A stretch of DNA of 64,000 nucleotides from Shewanella aquimarina (GTDB lineage Bacteria > Pseudomonadota > Gammaproteobacteria > Enterobacterales > Shewanellaceae), in the NCBI RefSeq assembly GCF_023349185.1, contig NZ_JAKIKY010000010.1, positions 62,001 to 126,000 on the forward strand, in the 5' to 3' direction. Each line of letters begins with the position of its first letter. Within the stretch, counting starts at the first letter, position 1. Below are positions 1 through 9,277 of this stretch, one piece after another. The notes under the pieces were generated by a model. The model saw only the letters and a list, made by a program, of their open reading frames with translations. It searched no databases and was not told the DNA's origin. A program made the position numbers and the translations under genes.

Positions 1-335
1 TGGTTGTCCATGACGGGAATGAGGCGGTTAAGCTGCGCCAGATCGATATCTATCATCATCACCAGCACAGGCTCTTCTGTGCTGGCGAAGGTTTCACACT
101 CCACCGGCATGGGCACTGTCATCACCAGGGTGTTCTGGGGATCATAGTCAAACACCTTATCATCTAGGTAGACCCGCTTCTTGCCCTGCCCCACTATCAT
201 GATCCCCTGGGAGTAACACAAGGGGCCACGGGCACCGTAGGCGGAGCAGCGAAACAGCTTGATGCCGGGCAATACACTATCATTCATCCCCTCATCGGGG
301 GCCAAGGCAGACATCAGCTCGGCAATACTCTTCAC
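1..335 (-). CDS. AraC-family regulator, N-terminal part (YqhC-like), cut by window start
   Basis: About 111 N-terminal residues are visible and the rest lies outside the window. The protein begins MKSIAELMSALAPDEG from a GTG at 335, preceded by AGAGGTGA. The segment CSAYGARGPLCYSQGIMIVGQG followed by a VYLDD/FDYDP stretch and a VMTVPMPVECE strand looks like the cupin-like N-terminal domain of AraC regulators of the YqhC type; the DNA-binding domain should follow outside. It is divergent from a YqhD-type aldehyde reductase, the arrangement of E. coli yqhC-yqhD, where YqhC activates yqhD in response to aldehydes. That functional link is inference from family and context. Partial only because of the window edge. 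Confidence 0.75.
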   Translation of the reverse strand, partial: MKSIAELMSALAPDEGMNDSVLPGIKLFRCSAYGARGPLCYSQGIMIVGQGKKRVYLDDKVFDYDPQNTLVMTVPMPVECETFASTEEPVLVMMIDIDLAQLNRLIPVMDN

Positions 336-390
336 ACTTCACCTCTTGGGACAGGATAAGGGTTCAACGGATAGCGATAATATCACCCAA

Positions 391-476
391 GCAGAAAAAG
401 GCATCAAATTATATCAAATTTATGCCTTTTAAACCCAACAAAGCAGAAATAGGCAAACACAGGGCAGCAATAGGTA
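391..476. promoter_or_regulatory. Repeated operator-like boxes between the AraC regulator and yqhD
   Basis: Three direct copies of a 13-bp word are seen: GCAGAAAAAGGCA (391-403), GCAGAAATAGGCA (443-455) and GCAGCAATAGGTA (464-476). Copies two and three start 21 bp apart, copies one and two 52 bp apart, so all lie roughly on one helix face. AAAAGGCAT (396-404) is also repeated inverted as ATGCCTTTT (422-430). This layout fits AraC-type half sites. Binding by the adjacent regulator is inference. Confidence 0.5.
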
Positions 477-539
477 TTTAAAACTCGCGCCAAGAGACTA
501 GTATGTGCAGCATATTCTTAGGTGACACAAGGTATCCCC

Positions 540-1703
540 ATGCTTAACTTCGATTATCGTAATCCCACACAGATCGTCTTCGGTAAAGATCGCCTGGACG
601 AGCTCGACAAGCTAATTCCAGCCGACGCCCGCGTCATGGTGACCTATGGCGGCGGCAGCGTAAAACGCTTCGGCACCCTGGACAAGGTCCTCAATGCTTT
701 GGGTGACCGCACCGTCGTCGAGTTCGGCGGTATCGAGGCCAACCCACAATATGAGACCTTAGCCAAGGCGGCCGAGCTAGCGAGAGAGGAGTCTATCGAC
801 TTCCTACTGGCAGTCGGCGGCGGCTCTGTGATGGATGGCACCAAGTTCATCGCCCTGGCGACACGCTTCGAGGGTGACAGCGCCAGCCTGCTGTTCCACG
901 GCTTCGCGCCTGTGCCGGTGGAGGCTGATCGCGTCCTGCCGCTGGGCACCATAGCCACGCTACCGGCCACAGGTTCTGAAATGAATGCCTTCGGCGTAGT
1001 GAGCTATAACGGCGGCAAATTCCCGGTCAACCATCCCAGCATCTATCCAACTTTCTCGCTGCTGGATCCGATCCTGACCTTCACCCTGCCTAAGGTTCAG
1101 GTAGCCAATGGTGTCGTCGACGCCTTCGTCCACGTGCTAGAACAGTATGCCACCTATCCGGTAGACGGCAGAGTGCAGGACAGAACCGCCGAAGGGATCA
1201 TGCGTACCCTGATCGAGATTGGCCCTCTCACCCTGGAAGAGCCGGAGAACTACAACGCCAGAGCCAACCTGATGTGGAGTGCCACCTCCGCCCTCAACGG
1301 CATGATAGGCGCGGGCGTGCCGTTTGACTGGACGACTCACATGATAGGCCACGAGCTGACGGCGCTGTTTGGTATCGACCATGCCCAGACCCTGGCCGCG
1401 GTGTTGCCGTCTGTCTGGCGTGTACGCAAGAGCCAGAAACACGCCAAGCTGCTGCAATACGCCGAGCGCGTATGGGATATCACAGAAGGTGATGAGGCGA
1501 GTCGCGTCGACCTGGCGATCGACAAGACAGAGCAGTTCTTCCAGCAACTGGGCCTCAAGACTCGCCTGCGCGACTATGATATCGCCCAGGATCAGATTGA
1601 CGACATAGTCACGGCGCTGGAGGCCCACGGCATGACCGCCCTGTCTGAGTCAGGCGATCTCGGCCTGGATATAAGCCGCGAGATCTTGCAGCTGGCCTGG
1701 TAA
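540..1703 (+). CDS. yqhD: YqhD-type NADPH-dependent iron/zinc alcohol dehydrogenase (aldehyde reductase)
   Basis: The protein resembles E. coli YqhD along its length and has the same 387-residue size. YqhD reduces toxic short-chain aldehydes with NADPH in the cytoplasm. The nucleotide-binding GGGS lies near residue 38. The metal ligands Asp194, His198, His267 and His281 are all present in NGVVDAFVH and THMIGHELTALFGIDHAQ, at the same positions as in E. coli when ATG 540 is the start. That ATG has AAGG about 7 bp upstream; an in-frame GTG at 522 adds six residues but has no good ribosome site. It is probably activated by the divergent AraC-type regulator through the repeat boxes at 391-476. 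Confidence 0.92.
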   Translation: MLNFDYRNPTQIVFGKDRLDELDKLIPADARVMVTYGGGSVKRFGTLDKVLNALGDRTVVEFGGIEANPQYETLAKAAELAREESIDFLLAVGGGSVMDGTKFIALATRFEGDSASLLFHGFAPVPVEADRVLPLGTIATLPATGSEMNAFGVVSYNGGKFPVNHPSIYPTFSLLDPILTFTLPKVQVANGVVDAFVHVLEQYATYPVDGRVQDRTAEGIMRTLIEIGPLTLEEPENYNARANLMWSATSALNGMIGAGVPFDWTTHMIGHELTALFGIDHAQTLAAVLPSVWRVRKSQKHAKLLQYAERVWDITEGDEASRVDLAIDKTEQFFQQLGLKTRLRDYDIAQDQIDDIVTALEAHGMTALSESGDLGLDISREILQLAW

Positions 1704-1724
1704 GACCGAGCACATTGAACCGAG

Positions 1725-1753
1725 AAAGGCATCCCTAGGGATGCCTTTTTGTT
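1725..1753 (+). terminator. Rho-independent terminator after yqhD
   Basis: AAAGGCATCC and GGATGCCTTT form a perfect 10-bp stem around a CTAG loop and are followed by a T run. It lies 21 bp past the yqhD stop, between yqhD and the convergent fumarase gene. Confidence 0.85.
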
Positions 1754-1811
1754 TGATAAGGCGACTCTTTCGGAATCACCATCCTCTCGATTCGCCGCTC
1801 TCTAAGCGGCC

Positions 1812-3191
1812 TTACCCCAAACCGCCGCGGGTCAGGCGCTCGGGATCCAGCAAGTGCCTGAGCTCCTCCTCGCTAAGATCTGTGAGTTCCATGGCAACCT
1901 CGAGTATGGGCCGCTGCTCCTGATAGGCCTGCTTGACGATTTTAGCGGCCTGCACATAGCCAACCTTAGGACTCAGAGCGGTGACCAGTATGGGATTGCG
2001 ATGCAGGGAGTCAGCTATCTTGTCGCGATTCACCACGAAACTCGCAATCGCCTTGTCGGCCAGCAGGCGCGACACATTGCTGAGGATCTCTATGCTCTCC
2101 AGCAGATTGACCGCGATCAGCGGCTGCATCACATTCAGCTCAAAGTTACCGGACTGCCCGGCAACTGTAATAGCCATGTCGTTACCCATCACCTGCGCGG
2201 CGACCATGCAGGCGGACTCTGGGATCACTGGGTTGACCTTGCCCGGCATGATGGAGGAGCCTAGTTGCAGGGGTTGCAGGCTGATCTCACCGATCCCCGC
2301 CAGCGGACCTGAATTCATCCAGCGCAGGTCGTTGCTGATCTTCATGATAGCCACCGCCAGTGTCTTCAACTGACCCGACAGGGCCACGGCGGTATCATGG
2401 CTCGCCATGCGGCTGAACAGGTTATCGGCCGGGCGAAACTGGGTGCGCGTCAGCGCCGAGAGTCTTTCACAAAATAGCCTTGAGAAATCCTCGTGGGTGT
2501 TGACCCCAGTCCCCACCGCCGTGCCGCCTACCGGCAGCTGAGTCAGCTCACCACTGAGCGCCACTAGTCGCTGGCGACACAGATCGATCTGACTCCCCCA
2601 GCCCCCCAAGACCTGATCGAAACGAACCGGCATGGCATCCATCAGATGGGTACGCCCCGTCTTGGTAACATCGGCCAGCTGCTGCGCCTTGGCCATAATA
2701 GTTTGCGACAGGAGTGTTAGCGAAGGCAGCAACGACTGCTCTACCGCCAACAGGGCGCTGATATGTATGGCGCTGGGAATGATATCGTTGCTGCTCTGCC
2801 CTAGGTTGATCACATCGTTGGGATGCACCGCCTGACTCAGGCTCTTCGATACCAGGGTCGCCAGCACCTCGTTGGCGTTCATGTTGCTGCTGGTGCCCGA
2901 GCCGGTCTGAAACATGTCGATGGGGAAATGGCGCATCATCTGGGGATCCGCCAGCAGTTCCTGCACCGCCTTGGCGACCGCAGGGGCAATATTGGGCGGC
3001 AGCAGCCTAAGCGCCACGTTGGCCTCGGCGGCGGCGAGCTTAGCCAGCAGCAAGGCACGGATGAAGCTGCGTGGCATAGGGCGACCACTGACCGGAAAAT
3101 TCTTGATCGCCCGCGCCGTCTGCGCGCCGTAGAGGGCATCGGCGGGAATATTGAGGTCGCCCATGCTGTCGCTTACCGCTTTACTCTCCAT
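1812..3191 (-). CDS. fumC: Class II fumarate hydratase (fumarase C family)
   Basis: 459 residues, close to the size of FumC-type fumarases, which reversibly hydrate fumarate to malate without an iron-sulfur cluster. Visible family motifs are TGSGTSSNMNANEV near residue 95, GQSSNDIIPSAIH near 130, TGRTHLMDAMPV near 180 and the superfamily signature GSSIMPGKVNPVIPE near 315. The aspartase/fumarase/argininosuccinase superfamily shares these motifs, so aspartase cannot be excluded from motifs alone, but the short C-terminal domain favours fumarase. The gene stands alone, convergent with yqhD and separated from it by a terminator. Confidence 0.82.
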   Translation of the reverse strand: MESKAVSDSMGDLNIPADALYGAQTARAIKNFPVSGRPMPRSFIRALLLAKLAAAEANVALRLLPPNIAPAVAKAVQELLADPQMMRHFPIDMFQTGSGTSSNMNANEVLATLVSKSLSQAVHPNDVINLGQSSNDIIPSAIHISALLAVEQSLLPSLTLLSQTIMAKAQQLADVTKTGRTHLMDAMPVRFDQVLGGWGSQIDLCRQRLVALSGELTQLPVGGTAVGTGVNTHEDFSRLFCERLSALTRTQFRPADNLFSRMASHDTAVALSGQLKTLAVAIMKISNDLRWMNSGPLAGIGEISLQPLQLGSSIMPGKVNPVIPESACMVAAQVMGNDMAITVAGQSGNFELNVMQPLIAVNLLESIEILSNVSRLLADKAIASFVVNRDKIADSLHRNPILVTALSPKVGYVQAAKIVKQAYQEQRPILEVAMELTDLSEEELRHLLDPERLTRGGLG

Positions 3192-3417
3192 CTCTCTCTC
3201 CTGCTTGTTGAGACTAGCTTGATCTTAGGTCAAATACTGCTGGGTCGCGACCCGGCAACAAAGCACAAACCAACTCTAAACAGACAACAAACAAGCCGTT
3301 ATCATTCAAGCTGTTATTGTAAGAACCACCTAGGTTTTGCTTGCAAATGTCACCCAAGCAGTTAGGCTGCCTCCACTTTATTTAATGCTAAGCGTTAACC
3401 TGTAGATGCGAGTAACC

Positions 3418-3915
3418 ATGAGACATAAAGGAGCCTCTGGCTTTACCCTGATAGAGATGGTGGTGGTGATCATCATACTGGCCATTCTCAGCGTAGCGGC
3501 CGCCAGCAGGTGGATAAGCCTGACGCGAGAGGCGAGGATCGCCCAGCTTAAGCAGCTCGAGGCCTCGGTGCAGGCCGCCAATCAACTTGTCTATGCCCGC
3601 TCGGCCATCTTAGGGGTGGAGACGCAGCCCACGGCAAGCTACTACCTCAACCCAAGCGACAGCCAAAAAGTCCAGGTGAGATATGGCAGACCAGAATGGA
3701 GCAGCGACACCGTGCCTCAACTGCTGACAATCACCATGAAGGAATGGTTCTACGGGGCCAGCTGGATCCAAAAGGATATTGAGCTGCGCATCGGCCAGCG
3801 CAGCCTGTTTAAGACCCCAGGGGATCTCCTGGCTGACGATGCCCTCGCCTGCTACCTCAGGGTTGAGACCAAGGCCGACAGCGTCACCACAAGCATACGC
3901 GATGACGACTGTTAA
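3418..3915 (+). CDS. Type IV pilin-like (pseudopilin) prepilin
   Basis: A type III signal is seen: a short basic leader MRHKGASG, then the prepilin peptidase site G/FTLIE with Glu at +5, and a hydrophobic helix MVVVIIILAILSVAAASRW. The mature part is a small globular domain with one Cys pair (ACYLRV and the C-terminal Cys), as in MSHA-type and type II secretion minor pilins. ATG 3418 gives an 8-residue leader and has GCGAG upstream; ATG 3406 would add four residues. No other pilus or secretion gene is nearby, so its machinery must be encoded elsewhere. Function beyond being a pilin-like protein is not determinable here. Confidence 0.85.
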   Translation: MRHKGASGFTLIEMVVVIIILAILSVAAASRWISLTREARIAQLKQLEASVQAANQLVYARSAILGVETQPTASYYLNPSDSQKVQVRYGRPEWSSDTVPQLLTITMKEWFYGASWIQKDIELRIGQRSLFKTPGDLLADDALACYLRVETKADSVTTSIRDDDC

Positions 3916-4016
3916 CCGGGTCGGTTAGACGGCTAGGACAATCGCGTCCTCATACATAGCGGCGCAACATCTGGTGTCATTGGCTAAGATCTTCAGCAGA
4001 TCATCCCGCTTCAGAC

Positions 4017-4053
4017 ATAAAAAAACACCCCACCGGAAACCGAGTGGGGTGTT
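4017..4053 (-). terminator. Terminator of the first fdh operon
   Basis: AACACCCCAC (4024-4033) pairs with GTGGGGTGTT (4044-4053); on the minus strand the stem is followed by a run of T (A run at 4018-4025). It lies 30 bp past the fdhC stop. Confidence 0.85.
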
Positions 4054-4082
4054 TAATCTTTCAGATACGAGACGCCAAAGCC

Positions 4083-5075
4083 TTACTCTTTGTACTTCAA
4101 CGTGCCGTTTTCTTTGATCTCGTCATACCAAAGGTTGTGATGCTGGGTCGCCCAGTTCTCATCACAGTAACCCGACACCATACACTCCATACCACCTTCT
4201 GACATCACGGTTGCCATGAAGATATGCACGATAGAGAAGGCGCAGATAACGATGGCACTGACAGAGTGAAGTACCAATGCTATCAGGCTCAGGGTGCGGC
4301 TCGGCTCGAACAGGTTCGGGAACAGCAATAACATGCCTGAGGCCGAGATGATGAGGCCGAATAGGGCAAAGGCCCAGAACCACATCTTCTCACCCGCGTT
4401 GGCAAAGCCTGCATCCGGGTGCTTACCCTTGAATGGGCCGAAGTTGATATAACCGCCCACAACCAGGAACCACTTAACGTCATACATCTTAGGCAGCTGG
4501 TTCTTAGCCCAAAGGGTAGTCATCAACGCCCAACCTAGCATGAAGGGGATCGCCATGTAGTCGTGAATCTGCTTAGCACCATAGACCAGGCCGGCCCAGA
4601 AACCTTCACCCAGGTAAGGCTGGAAGAAGAAACGTCCTGCCAGCAGCGTCAGACCCGTGAGGATCAACAGCAGACAAGGGATCGCCCCCAACCAGTGGAT
4701 AGAGACATCAAATTTCGACCAGCGATACACCATCTTGCCCGAGAAGCCATGATGCAACTTGGAGATACCGTTCACCTTGATGAACAGCACGAAGATGATG
4801 ATCATGCCAAACAACGCCGCCATCAAGGCGGGTGCCAGCCAGTCGCTGCGAAGCTCCAACACCCGCAGATCATAGCTGTTGATCGGCTGGTTATGGAACT
4901 GACCGTGAGAGGTCGTATATCCGGTGGCGCCCGCCTGTAGCTCAGACCAGATCTGCCCCTCGGTGGCGGCATGGGTATGGTCGGTCGCATCGCCATGGGC
5001 GAACGACAGGGCACTGAATGTGGTACCTATCACTAGCGCTAAGATCACGCTAAATTGTTTGAACCATTTGTTCAT
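4083..5075 (-). CDS. fdhC: Formate dehydrogenase cytochrome b (gamma) subunit, copy 1
   Basis: 330 residues; membrane anchor that takes electrons from FdhB to the quinone pool. A signal peptide (residues 1-26, ending SALSFA) precedes a short periplasmic stretch, then about five hydrophobic helices (near 82-100, 127-147, 175-190, 231-252 and 264-288). Candidate haem-ligating histidines occur in or beside helices (H127, H171, H270, H284). The C-terminus ends in the conserved block MECMVSGYCDENWATQHHNLWYDEI, shortened here to its landmarks MECM, GYCDENWA and HHNLWYDE, which is also present in copy 2. Last gene of the operon fdhX-fdhA-fdhB-fdhC. Confidence 0.92.
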   Translation of the reverse strand: MNKWFKQFSVILALVIGTTFSALSFAHGDATDHTHAATEGQIWSELQAGATGYTTSHGQFHNQPINSYDLRVLELRSDWLAPALMAALFGMIIIFVLFIKVNGISKLHHGFSGKMVYRWSKFDVSIHWLGAIPCLLLILTGLTLLAGRFFFQPYLGEGFWAGLVYGAKQIHDYMAIPFMLGWALMTTLWAKNQLPKMYDVKWFLVVGGYINFGPFKGKHPDAGFANAGEKMWFWAFALFGLIISASGMLLLFPNLFEPSRTLSLIALVLHSVSAIVICAFSIVHIFMATVMSEGGMECMVSGYCDENWATQHHNLWYDEIKENGTLKYKE

Positions 5076-5143
5076 ATTACATCCTTATCGTCCACACCGG
5101 GCAGGCCCGGTGTGGATTGTTGTGGCCTTATACAAGCTGGGGA

Positions 5144-5713
5144 TTAACCCCAAATCGCATTTTTCGAACCACGGTATGCAACACGCTCGCGGAAGATGTT
5201 TGAGATAACCTCAGCATCACCGGCAAGTAGCGACTTAGTCGCACACAACTCGGCACACATAGGCAGCTTGCCTTCGGCAATACGGTTAGAACCGTACTTC
5301 TGGCGCTCTGCATCTGAATGGTTCTCTTCAGGACCACCGGCACAGAAGGTACACTTATCCATCTTACCGCGGCTGCCGAATGCGCCCTTCTTAGGGAACT
5401 GAGGCGCGCCAAACGGACAGGCGTACAGGCAGTAGCCACAACCGATACAGGTATCTTTGTTGTGCAGTGTCAGACCATCTTCCGTCTTGTAGAAGCAGTT
5501 TGCCGGACAAACCGCCTGACAAGGGGCGTCGGTGCAGTGCATACACGCCACAGAGATAGAGGACTCGCCAGGCTGACCGTCATTGATGGTCACCACGCGG
5601 CGACGTTGAATACCCCACTCGAGCGCAGAGTCGTTTTCGTTCTTACATGCCGTGACACAGCCGTTACATTCGATGCAGCGCTTGGTATCACATAAAAATT
5701 TCATTGTAGCCAT
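5144..5713 (-). CDS. fdhB: Formate dehydrogenase iron-sulfur (beta) subunit, copy 1
   Basis: 189 residues with sixteen cysteines in four ferredoxin-type groups: C13/C16/C19/C23, C57/C60/C65/C69, C89/C92/C95/C99 and C121/C124/C153/C157, enough for four [4Fe-4S] clusters. It should form the electron wire between the catalytic FdhA and cytochrome FdhC on the periplasmic side. It has no signal peptide of its own, so export by hitch-hiking with the TAT-targeted FdhA is likely, as is known for this family. It begins 20 bp after fdhA and is almost identical to the copy at 11137-11727 in its first 100 residues. Confidence 0.93.
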   Translation of the reverse strand: MATMKFLCDTKRCIECNGCVTACKNENDSALEWGIQRRRVVTINDGQPGESSISVACMHCTDAPCQAVCPANCFYKTEDGLTLHNKDTCIGCGYCLYACPFGAPQFPKKGAFGSRGKMDKCTFCAGGPEENHSDAERQKYGSNRIAEGKLPMCAELCATKSLLAGDAEVISNIFRERVAYRGSKNAIWG

Positions 5714-5733
5714 AATGGCAAATCTCCCGATAC

Positions 5734-8589
5734 TTAAGCTTTAGTGATCTGACAAAGCGACGCTTTGGTCTCTTGCATCTGCGTGACAGGGTCATAACCA
5801 TAGGTCAATGCCGTGTTCGCAGACTCACCAATCACATAAGGCACAGTACCTTCTGGATAGTTATTCTCTAGGCTCTCACCGTGCATCACACCGGCGAAGT
5901 GGTATGGCATCCAGGTCACGCCAGGCTTAACGCGAGGAGTCACCATGGCCTTGATCTTGATGCGGCCGCCTTCGGCACCTTCCAGCCATACTGTGTCGCC
6001 GTTGCGGATACCGCGATCGGCGGCATCACCTGGGTTGATCTCAACAAACATCTCTTGTTGCAGCTCGGCCAACCATGGGTTAGAACGAGACTCTTCACCA
6101 CCACCCTCGTACTCAACCAGACGACCCGAGGTCAGACCCAGTGGGTACTTAGTTGCCGTGTCTTTCTCTTGAATAGACTTGTACAGCGTAGGCAGACGAT
6201 GAACCTGCATGTCGTCGTATGTTGGGTACTTAGACACGAGATCGCGACGCGGCGTGTACAGCGGCTCACGGTGTACAGGCACTTGATCCGGGAAGGTCCA
6301 CACGATACAGCGGGCCTTAGCGTTACCAAATGGGATACAACCGTGCTTCATGGCCACACGCTGGATACCACCAGAAAGGTCGGTCTTCCAGTTCTTGCCT
6401 TCGGCTTCGGCTTTCTCTTCGGCGGTCAGATCGTCCCACCAGCCAAGTTGCTTAAGCAGCTTGTCGCTGAACTCTGGGTAACCGTCCTGGATCTCGCTGC
6501 CCTTAGAGAAGCTGCCTTCGGCCAGCAGATTCTTGCCTTGGTACTCGACGCCATAACGGGCACGGAAGTTACCACCGCCTTCCAGCACGTGCTTGTGTGT
6601 ATTGTAGAGGATCTGGGTACCAGGGTGTTTCTGCTCTGGTGTGCCCCAACATGGCCATGGCAGACCATAGGTATCGCCCTTGGCTGGGCCGCCTTCTGCT
6701 TCAAGCGTCTTGTTGCTGAAGGTGCCCCAGTTTTGGGTGTGCAGCTTCAGACGCTCTGGGCTCTGGCCAGACATACCAATGGTCCACATACCGCGGTTGA
6801 TCTCGCGGGTGATGTCTTCGATCACTAGCATATCTTTGGCATCTTTAGCGATGCGCTTAGTGTATTCCTTGTCGAAGCCTAGCTTCTGCGACAGGCGATA
6901 CATGATCTCGATATCTGTCTTAGATTCGAATAGTGGCTCGATCACCTTCTCACGCCACTGCTGGCTACGGCCAGAGTTAGATACCGAACCTTCGGTCTCG
7001 AACTGAGTCGCCGCAGGTAGTAGGTAGACACCATTCTTACGACGGTGCATGACACCCGCCATTGTTGGGAATGGATCCACAACCACGACTGTGTCCATCT
7101 TATCCAGGGCGTCACGCACCTCGCGCTGACGGGTTTCTGTGTTGACAGATTGTCCCCAGAAGAAGGCCATGCGTACGCGATCTTTCTGCGCCAGCTTCTC
7201 AGGCGTTTCTAATACGCCGTCGTGCCAACGAGAACACGGAATACCAGGAGTATTCATTGGGATGCGACCCAGGTATTCGTTCTGGTCGAAACGACCCTTA
7301 ACCCAGTCGAAATCCAGATCCCAAACGTGTGACCAGTGCTTCCAAGAACCTGTCTTCAGGCCGTAGTAGCCAGGCAGGGTATCGAACAGCAGACCCAGGT
7401 CGGTCGCGCCCTGTACGTTATCGTGACCACGGAAGATGTTAGTACCGCCGCCAGAAACGCCCATGTTGCCCAGTGCAAGCTGCAGGATACAGTAGGCACG
7501 AGTGTTAGCGTTACCTACGTGGTGCTGGGTACCACCCATACACCAAACCACAGTACCAGGACGGTTTTCGGCCATCAGCTTAGCCGCTTGGTAAACCTGC
7601 TCTTCGCTCACGCCTGTGATGTTGGCCACTTCTTGTGGTGGGAACTTCTTCACCTCTTCACGGATGGTGTCCATCTCGAACACGCGCTGCTGGATGAAGG
7701 TCTTGTCTTCCCAGCCGTTTTCGAAGATGTGCCACAACATACCGTAGATGAAAGGAATATCGGTACCAGGACGCAGTGCACAGTGCAGATCAGAGTGAGC
7801 CGCGGTGCGAGAGAAACGTGGGTCGACCACGATGATCTTAGCGTTGTTCTTCTCTTTAGCGATCAGGATATGCTGCATGGCAACAGGGTGTGCCTCGGCA
7901 GGGTTTGAACCGATAAAGAAGATCGCGTTGGCGTTCTGGATATCGTTGAAAGAGTTGGTTTGCGCACCATAACCCCAGGTGTTAGCAACACCGGCTACAG
8001 TGGTAGAGTGACAGATACGTGCCGAGTGGTCGACGTTGTTGGTACCCCACATGGCCGCAAATTTACGGTACATGTAGCAGCCTTCGTTAGAGAACTTGGC
8101 ACTACCCATGAAGTAGAGTGAATCTGGACCAGACTCTTGACGAATGCTCTGCATCTTGTCGCCAACTTCGTTGAAGGCCTGCTCCCAAGAGAGCTTCTTC
8201 CACTTACCGTCGACCAGCTTCATTGGGTACTTAAGACGCTTCTCGCCGTGACCATGTTCACGCAGCGCAGCACCTTTGGCACAGTGACCACCGGCGTTGA
8301 ATGGGTGATCAAATGCTGGCTCCTGACCCGTCCAGACACCATTTTGTACTTCGGCGTACAGACCACAACCGACCGCACAGGCACTACATACGGTGCGCTT
8401 GATCTCGATAGGTGCATCGTGTGGAATATCTTTCGCTTCGGCGCGACGCATCATGCCGGTACCGAGAAGAGAGGCTGCCGCGATACCACCGGTAGTGATA
8501 CCCGCATGCTTCATAAATTGACGACGGCTGATGCCCAAGCTTGGCTTGGCCGCAGCGACTGCCTCATTTGTTTTGCGCGTTAACTTCAT
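5734..8589 (-). CDS. fdhA: Formate dehydrogenase catalytic molybdopterin subunit, copy 1
   Basis: 951 residues; oxidises formate to CO2 at a bis-MGD Mo/W site in the periplasm. The N-terminus has a twin-arginine signal (SRRQFMKHAG, residues 21-30, then a hydrophobic stretch). C68, C71, C75 and C103 form the [4Fe-4S] motif. The active site is Cys193-His194 in DHSARICHSTTVAG, where many formate dehydrogenases have selenocysteine; the frame has no internal TGA. Later motifs include GSNPAEAHPVAMQH and the C-terminal molydopterin-dinucleotide domain beginning near TSGRLVEYEGGG. ATG 8589 has AGGAG about 10 bp upstream. It lies between fdhX and fdhB and is closely related to the copy at 11755. Confidence 0.94.
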   Translation of the reverse strand: MKLTRKTNEAVAAAKPSLGISRRQFMKHAGITTGGIAAASLLGTGMMRRAEAKDIPHDAPIEIKRTVCSACAVGCGLYAEVQNGVWTGQEPAFDHPFNAGGHCAKGAALREHGHGEKRLKYPMKLVDGKWKKLSWEQAFNEVGDKMQSIRQESGPDSLYFMGSAKFSNEGCYMYRKFAAMWGTNNVDHSARICHSTTVAGVANTWGYGAQTNSFNDIQNANAIFFIGSNPAEAHPVAMQHILIAKEKNNAKIIVVDPRFSRTAAHSDLHCALRPGTDIPFIYGMLWHIFENGWEDKTFIQQRVFEMDTIREEVKKFPPQEVANITGVSEEQVYQAAKLMAENRPGTVVWCMGGTQHHVGNANTRAYCILQLALGNMGVSGGGTNIFRGHDNVQGATDLGLLFDTLPGYYGLKTGSWKHWSHVWDLDFDWVKGRFDQNEYLGRIPMNTPGIPCSRWHDGVLETPEKLAQKDRVRMAFFWGQSVNTETRQREVRDALDKMDTVVVVDPFPTMAGVMHRRKNGVYLLPAATQFETEGSVSNSGRSQQWREKVIEPLFESKTDIEIMYRLSQKLGFDKEYTKRIAKDAKDMLVIEDITREINRGMWTIGMSGQSPERLKLHTQNWGTFSNKTLEAEGGPAKGDTYGLPWPCWGTPEQKHPGTQILYNTHKHVLEGGGNFRARYGVEYQGKNLLAEGSFSKGSEIQDGYPEFSDKLLKQLGWWDDLTAEEKAEAEGKNWKTDLSGGIQRVAMKHGCIPFGNAKARCIVWTFPDQVPVHREPLYTPRRDLVSKYPTYDDMQVHRLPTLYKSIQEKDTATKYPLGLTSGRLVEYEGGGEESRSNPWLAELQQEMFVEINPGDAADRGIRNGDTVWLEGAEGGRIKIKAMVTPRVKPGVTWMPYHFAGVMHGESLENNYPEGTVPYVIGESANTALTYGYDPVTQMQETKASLCQITKA

Positions 8590-8606
8590 CGCTCAAATTC
8601 TCCTAA

Positions 8607-8804
8607 TTAGCTACGCAAGCTATTGTAATAACTGCGGATATGTGCAGTTTCATGGTAGCCATCGGCATGTTTTTCTTGAGATTTACTTTCTGTTGCATTG
8701 GCAACACTCACACCGCTTGCGGCAATGGCCACACCGGCCGTACCACCTATGGTGAGTGCTTTCAGCAAAGATCTGCGATTCAGATCGGGCTGTTGCTTCT
8801 TCAT
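8607..8804 (-). CDS. fdhX: FdhX, small TAT-signal protein of formate dehydrogenase operons, copy 1
   Basis: 65 residues, in the family described as formate dehydrogenase region TAT target. A twin-arginine motif (NRRSLLKAL) and hydrophobic h-region fill the first 37 residues; the mature part is only about 28 residues and ends ADGYHETAHIRSYYNSLRS. The paralogue at 14656 keeps almost the same ending. The start has AGGAG 5 bp upstream. As first gene of the operon and co-exported by TAT, it is probably an accessory or tail subunit of the FdhABC complex; its molecular role is not established from sequence. Confidence 0.88.
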   Translation of the reverse strand: MKKQQPDLNRRSLLKALTIGGTAGVAIAASGVSVANATESKSQEKHADGYHETAHIRSYYNSLRS

Positions 8805-9277
8805 TCTTGCTCCTAGAGGAATAGGAAGTTTCGATTAGTAGGGATGATCTATTCAAACTCGCCACCGCAACACGAGTTAACCCAATGTTATTTACAGGTG
8901 GCTAATTGGTAAAAATGCTATATTTTTTAAAAACATCCGATTAATTGCCGTTGCAATATAAGGAAGAAATGAAGCTGAGATATTGATCTGAACAGGGGTA
9001 GGTACGCGGAAAAATTGAATAAATGACCAAAGTGTTAAGCCAGTCATACTTTAACCAATACACTTTGCTGGCAATCCCTAAAAATAGCTAAAACCGGGAT
9101 CCTGTAGATGTAATGAAGTTGTTGTTATTGAAAATAAAAAGTGCGTTCAAAAAACAGTCAAAGGTGATCTGAGTCCGCTAAAGTCGTCACTGCCTAGCTA
9201 TAGATTCACCGCCGATTCTTGATTTTATTCTCACCATCCAACATTCATCTGCTCACTTATTCGAGCTCCCCTATTCA
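8805..9277. other. AT-rich intergenic stretch between the two fdh operons
   Basis: No convincing gene is seen here. It must hold the promoter of the first fdh operon (minus strand, upstream of 8804). Base composition is visibly more AT-rich than the fdh genes. An open frame with no start runs from about 9216 into the short ORF at 9278. Confidence 0.5.

Noticed and set aside
644-970. 108-codon open frame antisense to yqhD
   Set aside because: Runs inside a well-supported gene on the other strand, has no recognisable domain, and is a typical shadow frame in high-G+C DNA.
5881-6828. 315-codon open frame antisense to fdhA copy 1
   Set aside because: Complementary to a conserved molybdopterin subunit; composition follows the sense codons. 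A similar antisense frame over copy 2 is at 12292-12969, as expected from duplication.
5734-8589. Selenocysteine formate dehydrogenase
   Set aside because: The active-site codon is Cys in both copies and no in-frame TGA or SECIS-like hairpin is present.
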